A stretch of 17,996 nucleotides of DNA, from the NCBI GenBank assembly GCA_029051085.1, contig JAIDLK010000007.1, positions 1 through 17,996 on the forward strand, in the 5' to 3' direction. Positions 13,770-17,996 of this stretch are shown piece after piece (position 1 is the stretch's first letter; each line of letters begins with the position of its first letter). The position numbers and the translations under genes are program-made. The stretch comes from Alphaproteobacteria bacterium. Its GTDB lineage: Bacteria > Pseudomonadota > Alphaproteobacteria > Rs-D84. Below the pieces are notes generated by a model. That model made no database searches. It was not told where the DNA came from and saw only the letters and a program-made list of their open reading frames with translations.

Positions 13770-14462
13770 TTATCGGCTTTTCTCGCGCTGAACCTTAACA
13801 ACATACGTTCTGCGAACAGATGCACTGGACTCAATACGTACAGTGTTATCAGCCGCCGGCGCAGGTGCATAGTAATTGTTAACCGTACCGTTATTAACAT
13901 TTACCGTGTTCCCATTGCCGCCGTTTACGGTAACATTGGTCGCCCCCTGGGCCGGCACAAAGATAATATTGCTATTATTATTGTTATTATTTACATTTTG
14001 GGCACCGGACTGACCATTGGCATTGCCATTATTGCCACCGTTGTTATTGTTGTTATTATTGCGCCCCGAATTGTTTTGACGGCGGCGTGCCGGCACAGAG
14101 CGACGAGAACCGCGACAGTCGTTCAGGCTGCGCTGCAGAGAATCATTTGCCGCAACCAGGCGCGCAATGGAATCATTCAAAACAACAATCGAATCGGCAC
14201 AAGCAGTATCATTGCGCAGCATTTGAATAGTATCACCACGCGCATTCGCCAAGCGCATCCATGATTGACGCCCCTGCTCTGTCTGTGCCAGCAGCTGCTG
14301 CAGGCTGTCCGCACGCGCAGTGGCATTTTCCAATCTATCCTGTGCTTCATCACGCGCATTGGCATTACCGCTGCACTGTGTCATCGCCAGAATACATGTC
14401 ACCAGCAATGTCGCACCACCTGCGACCGCCAAAATCTTTTTTGTCTTAGAACTTATAGTCAT
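13770..14462 (-). CDS. Membrane-anchored coiled-coil protein with Asn-rich low-complexity region
   Basis: This 230-residue protein begins with a hydrophobic segment (residues 8-28, KILAVAGGATLLVTCILAMT), a signal peptide or anchor. Residues 35-115 look like a coiled coil with regular Leu and Ala spacing and repeated ADSLQQL, ADSIVVL, NDSIARL and NDSLQRSL units. A basic patch (RGSRRSVPARRRQ) follows, then a long Asn/Gly stretch (about 128-200) that includes NNNNNNN and NNNNNN runs encoded by mixed AAT and AAC codons, and a basic tail (VVKVQREKSR). I recognise no family. GGGAG lies 8 nt before the ATG, and a near-perfect sigma70 promoter stands just upstream. The low-complexity part suggests a disordered periplasmic or surface segment. 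Confidence 0.75.
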   Translation of the reverse strand: MTISSKTKKILAVAGGATLLVTCILAMTQCSGNANARDEAQDRLENATARADSLQQLLAQTEQGRQSWMRLANARGDTIQMLRNDTACADSIVVLNDSIARLVAANDSLQRSLNDCRGSRRSVPARRRQNNSGRNNNNNNNGGNNGNANGQSGAQNVNNNNNNSNIIFVPAQGATNVTVNGGNGNTVNVNNGTVNNYYAPAPAADNTVRIESSASVRRTYVVKVQREKSR

Positions 14463-14492
14463 ATTTTTAGCTCCCGAGTTAAACTTATCTAT

Positions 14493-14521
14493 AATATAGA
14501 CAAATTATTTTATTTTGTCAA
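14493..14521 (-). promoter_or_regulatory. Near-consensus sigma70 promoter of the Asn-rich protein gene
   Basis: On the minus strand TTGACA (14521-14516) and TATATT (14498-14493) are separated by exactly 17 nt, about 30 nt upstream of the start codon. It is the best promoter match in the window and suggests strong constitutive expression. Confidence 0.8.
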
Positions 14522-14541
14522 TCAGAAAAATATTTTTCCCT

Positions 14542-14570
14542 TTGCGCGCCCCGCCCTTTTTTGATATAGT
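14542..14570 (+). promoter_or_regulatory. Candidate promoter of the three-gene Cys-rich operon
   Basis: TTGCGC (14542-14547) and TATAGT (14565-14570) are separated by 17 nt and lie 18 nt before the first start codon. The spacer has a GC-rich then T-rich run. It is divergent from the Asn-rich gene promoter in the same 125-nt gap. Confidence 0.5.
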
Positions 14571-14587
14571 TTTTTATAAAGAGAGAA

Positions 14588-15457
14588 ATGAATAAGAAAA
14601 TCTTAGTTTTAATATCTGTTTTAAGCGCGATACCGTTTATCGCCGATGCCGCAACAACCTGTTCCAAGGCCAATTTGACACGTTGCTTGGACTCGGCATG
14701 TGCAATAAACCTGTCGTCTAATCCGGCGGCCCGTTGTCAGTATTGCGGAACCGCATCTGCCGGAACACCGGCGGCCGGCAACGCCATGCGCAGCGTATCG
14801 GTTGGAACATCGGCGAAATATTCGTTTACTGACAAAGAATTAAAGGCCGCCCCAAGCGACCCGGGTGCACGTTATGCATGGGCCACCGCGGAATGTATAA
14901 AAAAAGTTGCGGGCTGCACCCCGGACGATGTCACGGACAATTATGACACACTGATTGAGCAATCCTGCAAAGCGGCCGGCATCACCGCAGAAATGAGCAA
15001 TCTGCGCGCGGCCGCCGCGAAAACCAAAACAAAATCATCCTGCAAGACCGATGTTCAGGCATGTATAATTGATTCAAAACGCTGTGGCCCCGACTACAGT
15101 GCATGTGCGGAAAATGCAGATTTTGACAAATTCTTCTCGGGCTGCAGTGTTGAGGCCACAGGCTGTGACGACTACTTTAACGACATTCGCACGGAACTGG
15201 TTGCCGCACGCGATACCGCAATAAAGAATGCGGACACTATTATTGAAACAATTGTCGCGTCATATAAATCAGAGCGCGAGAAAAAACTGGCATCGGTCAA
15301 GTCCAACTGTACAGACAACGCAGGGCGCGAGGCTTGTATAAACACGGTATGCGAACGCAGTATGGCTAACAAATGCGGCGCCGGATACGCTTCTGAGCGT
15401 TCCATGGCAACCCAACTGTGCAAGTTTTATGATTTGGCATGCGACACACTGAAGTAA
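14588..15457 (+). CDS. Secreted Cys-rich protein of unknown function (operon gene 1)
   Basis: This 289-residue protein has a clean signal peptide (MNKKILVLISVLSAIPFIADA, cleaved before ATTC). The mature part carries many cysteines in pairs, for example CLDSAC and CQYC near the N-terminus and CINTVC and CKFYDLAC near the C-terminus. A module near residues 152-186 (C-x5-C-x6-C-x3-YSAC-x13-C) recurs twice in the next gene. A stretch at about 205-235 is helical and charged. I do not recognise the family. It is first of three closely spaced genes for exported Cys-rich proteins; the gap to the next start is 11 nt. The Cys pairs suggest disulfides made in the periplasm. Confidence 0.85.
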   Translation: MNKKILVLISVLSAIPFIADAATTCSKANLTRCLDSACAINLSSNPAARCQYCGTASAGTPAAGNAMRSVSVGTSAKYSFTDKELKAAPSDPGARYAWATAECIKKVAGCTPDDVTDNYDTLIEQSCKAAGITAEMSNLRAAAAKTKTKSSCKTDVQACIIDSKRCGPDYSACAENADFDKFFSGCSVEATGCDDYFNDIRTELVAARDTAIKNADTIIETIVASYKSEREKKLASVKSNCTDNAGREACINTVCERSMANKCGAGYASERSMATQLCKFYDLACDTLK

Positions 15458-15468
15458 AGAAAATAAAG

Positions 15469-17025
15469 ATGAAGCGACAAGACACGGTTTTTGATTTATC
15501 CATCCGCGCGCATCACCCTTTAATGCGCACCGCTATGGCGGCCGTGATTGTCGCACTAAGCGCATCTGCAAACGCAGCCGGCGTCGTTTCCCGCGGCAGC
15601 AGTACATCAACCTCGCGTCCGACAGTATCACGCGCAAACAATGCGGCATCACGCATGCCAACAATTACAACAAATGCAATAAACGCTGCAAACGCGCCCC
15701 AGCCTTCAGCGGAAACACCGCAAGAGCCGGAACCCGCACCGGAGCCGGAGCCAGAACCCGAAGAACAGATTATAATTGAAAACAAGGCGGACCAGTTCAG
15801 TGCCGGCATGGCAACCGCGACCGCAGGCGCCCGTGATACAAATGCCGACAATCTGGCGGACATGATTCGTCGCCAGCGCGCGGCACTTGACGCCCAGGCG
15901 GCCGGCGACGCCGTCGCCGATACCGTTGCCGCATCACTTGCCTCCGGCCAAAACGCATGTGACATCGGCCTGCGCAATTGCATGAAAGAAAAATGCGGCA
16001 GTGATTATTCAAAATGCGCCGGCGATGGTGACACAATATGGGGCGACAAAATGGACGCATGTCGCCGCAATGTCACATGCACCGGGCACCAGTACGCCCT
16101 ATTCTCGGCAGAGATTAAAGCCGACCGCGACATGAATGCAAAATTATCGGCATATAACAAGATTATAGATTGCGGCAATGAATATAACGACTGTATTGTT
16201 ACCGAATGCGGTGTCACATATTCAAAATGCTTGGGCAAAACGGCGGGTGATGCGGCCATATCAAAATGCGGCACAATTGCAAAAAATTGCACCCAGCAAG
16301 ACAGCGGCCTTGCATCGCGCACAATGAACGTATTTGCAACCCTGCGCCAGGATGCGGAAAAACAAATCGTCAAAGACGAGCAACGCCTGTATGAAATGCG
16401 CGACAAAATGCGCTCGCAATGCCAACGGCTGGGCGCCATGTTTGATGAGCGCAGCCTTGTTTGTGTCTACACCGTAAACTTCTTTGCCGGAAACTCAACA
16501 ACACCAATGGCGTCAAAAAAAGCCTATGCGGGCTCTGCATTTGACTGCACCCAAGACTGGTTTGGCATTGACGTTACCACCTTCAAAGAAAATGCCTATC
16601 GTTATACGCGCTCCCAGACGTCGGCGTCATCCGCCCTTATGGGGTCCGGCCTGGGCATTGGTGTCGGGGCGGTCACATCCGGTGCAATTGACCGCGCAAT
16701 CGATCGTCAAAAGGCCGAAAAAGCTGCCAAAGAAGCCGAAAAACAGCACGAAGCGGATTATGGCGACAAACAAAATCAGACCTCAGACAAAGCCGATAAA
16801 GCCGACAACTCAAAAGATAAAAAATCAGAAAAAACTAATGGTGCGGAAAACACCGCTGACGACAATACCCCTGCCGCCACCACAGAAGGCGATAATAGCC
16901 CAAGCAAAGATTCCGGAGACGCAAGCAATGCTAGTGACAATGGCGACTCTGGAGCCGCTGGCGGTGCTGGCGACAATGGCGACTCTGGAAATGCTGGCAG
17001 TGCTGGTGACAGTGTTGAGAAATGA
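15469..17025 (+). CDS. Secreted Cys-rich protein with Pro/Glu linker and Gly-zipper segment (operon gene 2)
   Basis: This 518-residue protein has a long-headed signal peptide (MRTAMAAVIVALSASANA within residues 19-36). Next come a Ser/Thr-rich part, a Pro/Glu spacer near residues 87-100 (EPEPAPEPEPEPEE), and two Cys modules with CGSDYSKC and CGVTYSKC (about residues 164-198 and 235-267). A helical, charged part follows, then a Gly-rich hydrophobic segment (SALMGSGLGIGVGAVTSGAI), a Lys/Glu/Asp-rich region and a low-complexity Gly/Asp/Asn/Ser tail. I chose ATG 15469, 11 nt after the upstream stop; a frame to 15439 would overlap that gene, and ATG 15523 would also keep the signal peptide. The stop overlaps the next start as ATGA. 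Function unknown; the Pro/Glu spacer suggests reaching across the periplasm. Confidence 0.8.
   Translation: MKRQDTVFDLSIRAHHPLMRTAMAAVIVALSASANAAGVVSRGSSTSTSRPTVSRANNAASRMPTITTNAINAANAPQPSAETPQEPEPAPEPEPEPEEQIIIENKADQFSAGMATATAGARDTNADNLADMIRRQRAALDAQAAGDAVADTVAASLASGQNACDIGLRNCMKEKCGSDYSKCAGDGDTIWGDKMDACRRNVTCTGHQYALFSAEIKADRDMNAKLSAYNKIIDCGNEYNDCIVTECGVTYSKCLGKTAGDAAISKCGTIAKNCTQQDSGLASRTMNVFATLRQDAEKQIVKDEQRLYEMRDKMRSQCQRLGAMFDERSLVCVYTVNFFAGNSTTPMASKKAYAGSAFDCTQDWFGIDVTTFKENAYRYTRSQTSASSALMGSGLGIGVGAVTSGAIDRAIDRQKAEKAAKEAEKQHEADYGDKQNQTSDKADKADNSKDKKSEKTNGAENTADDNTPAATTEGDNSPSKDSGDASNASDNGDSGAAGGAGDNGDSGNAGSAGDSVEK
15958..16269 (+). repeat. Two divergent copies of a YSKC cysteine module in operon gene 2
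   Basis: The first copy spans 15958-16062 and the second 16171-16269. Both read C, about five residues, C, a few residues, CG-x2-YSKC, then a final C after 12-14 residues. A third copy lies in the gene before, at 15041-15145 (CGPDYSAC). The copies are clear in protein but diverged in DNA. Confidence 0.65.
16936..17007 (+). repeat. 36-bp tandem duplication in the C-terminal tail of operon gene 2
   Basis: GACAATGGCGACTCTGGA occurs at 16936 and again at 16972, each followed by a similar 18-nt GCTGGCxGTGCTGG-type half. The unit encodes DNGDSG plus an Ala/Gly-rich half. The multiple of three keeps the frame, so copy number could vary without breaking the gene. Confidence 0.75.
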
Positions 17026-17996
17026 GGGAATTTTTTGTGAGAGCGCGTTTCATTGCATGTTTGGGAATCCTTTTAATTGGTGTATCGGTGTGTCCATATA
17101 TGGTGCAGGCGTCTGAGATTACTGCAACAATTGTTGATGCAGATGGCGAACCACTGATTGGCGCATCGGCAACATTGGACGGCACGAACCAAGGTGCTGT
17201 TGCAGATGTGGATGGCAAGTTTAAGTTACAAACATTTGATGACTCAAAATCAATTACGATAGCTCATATGGGCATGAAATCACAAACTTTTTCGATTGAC
17301 AAAGTGCCCAGTGTTATTACGTTACAGGAGGATTCTGTTGCATTAAAGGAGGTTGTAGTTGCGATATGCGCTAAGAGTGTATTGGATAAATTACATGCGA
17401 CCAAGGGCATTATTTCCCAAACATTAAATAAGTGTATACCGACGGAATGCATCACAAACTATGAGCTAAGCGGCCAAGAATACTTAAAAGATGAAGACGG
17501 CGAATTTGAATTGGACGATGAAAATCAGAAGATATTGGTAAATTCGCAGTGCATAGATACAAACGTGCGGGATTGCAGTCCCATGCCGGAGCATGCAAAG
17601 ATAGCAAAACTGGAAAACGGCCAATGTGTTATAAAAAAATGTAACGAGCCGCAATATAAATTAGAGGGTGGCGTATGTGTGAATCAAGTTGGCAAAGATT
17701 GCACGTCGCGAGCCGCGCATGCTGTTGCTGCCTCTTATCAGATTATAAACGGCGAGTTAAAATGCATAATAAGTAAGTGTGACGAGCCAGGTTGGGTTCG
17801 TGATGATGCTGGAACAAAGTGCGAAGAAAGCGATGGACCATGTACGGCCGCCCAGTTGGCTGCGGTGACGCATGCCACGTCGGGCAGTCTGCGCAAAGGG
17901 CAATGCATAATAACCGAATGCGAGCGCGGCTGGCATGTATCAAAGGATGGCAAGTCTTGCGAACAGGCGGAATTATCCGAAGAAGATTCAAAGAAC
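17022..17996 (+). CDS. Secreted protein: SusC-type N-terminal domain fused to tandem Cys modules, partial
   Basis: The frame is open for 325 codons to the window edge. A signal peptide (ARFIACLGILLIGVSVCPYM) precedes residues 31-113, which match the carboxypeptidase-regulatory-like domain of Bacteroidota SusC/RagA receptors: TATIVDADGEPLIGAS, GTNQGAVADVDGKFKL and the closing ALKEVVVA, corresponding to the usual ALDEVVVVGYG. No TonB-dependent barrel follows; instead there are at least three Cys modules (17574-17960), each with a C-x4-C core preceded by Gly-x-Cys, as in CIITEC. ATG 17022 overlaps the previous stop as ATGA. GTG 17037 is an equally plausible start because GAGGGA lies 7 nt before it, giving a shorter signal peptide. 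Third gene of the operon; function unknown. Confidence 0.8.
   Translation, partial: MREFFVRARFIACLGILLIGVSVCPYMVQASEITATIVDADGEPLIGASATLDGTNQGAVADVDGKFKLQTFDDSKSITIAHMGMKSQTFSIDKVPSVITLQEDSVALKEVVVAICAKSVLDKLHATKGIISQTLNKCIPTECITNYELSGQEYLKDEDGEFELDDENQKILVNSQCIDTNVRDCSPMPEHAKIAKLENGQCVIKKCNEPQYKLEGGVCVNQVGKDCTSRAAHAVAASYQIINGELKCIISKCDEPGWVRDDAGTKCEESDGPCTAAQLAAVTHATSGSLRKGQCIITECERGWHVSKDGKSCEQAELSEEDSKN

Overview
The window looks like chromosomal DNA of an uncultured, probably host-associated alphaproteobacterium. The evidence is the rpsF-rpsR-rplI cluster with a long C-terminally extended L9, a RecO, a PpiD/SurA-like foldase, a GrpE, a palindromic repeat of the GTCATTGCGAGG...GCAATCCAG type familiar from Rickettsiales-like genomes, and many secreted cysteine-rich proteins of no recognised family. 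The lineage is inferred from gene content, not from a phylogenetic search.

Layout. 1-1305 (minus): a secreted Cys-rich protein with a TTG start that runs off the left edge. 1550-2860 (plus): the ribosomal operon rpsF-rpsR-rplI, with an unusual rpsR-rplI spacer that holds a 20-nt duplicate of the rplI translation start and a strong hairpin. 2861-3564: about 700 nt without a convincing protein gene, containing a terminator, a palindromic/tandem repeat, a chain of seven hairpins ending in a terminator-like stem, and a second structured transcript with competing antiterminator and terminator pairings just before an XRE-type regulator (3565-3915). 3947-7922 (minus): OmpA-like protein, membrane-anchored DsbA-family oxidoreductase, RecO and a PpiD-like foldase; terminators follow the OmpA-like, DsbA-family and PpiD-like genes. 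7991-9332 (plus): tpiA and grpE. 9473-14462 (minus): a small basic hypothetical protein, a 1,227-residue autotransporter with ankyrin repeats and a subtilase-like passenger, and a membrane-anchored Asn-rich coiled-coil protein. 14588-17996 (plus): three tightly packed genes for secreted Cys-rich proteins behind a sigma70-like promoter; the last one runs off the right edge.

How the parts relate. The middle is housekeeping: translation, glycolysis, chaperone and envelope folding, DNA repair. The flanks and the 9.5-18 kb part are envelope and secreted accessory genes. The DsbA-family oxidoreductase and PpiD-like foldase would be the natural folding machinery for the many Cys-rich exported proteins and the autotransporter; this is inference. 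Genes at the two ends share a 40-residue four-cysteine module, and the right-hand one also carries a Bacteroidota SusC-type N-terminal domain without its barrel. The observations most worth following are the two structured RNA regions before the regulator, the duplicated rplI start, the G9 tract in the autotransporter, and the Cys-module protein family.
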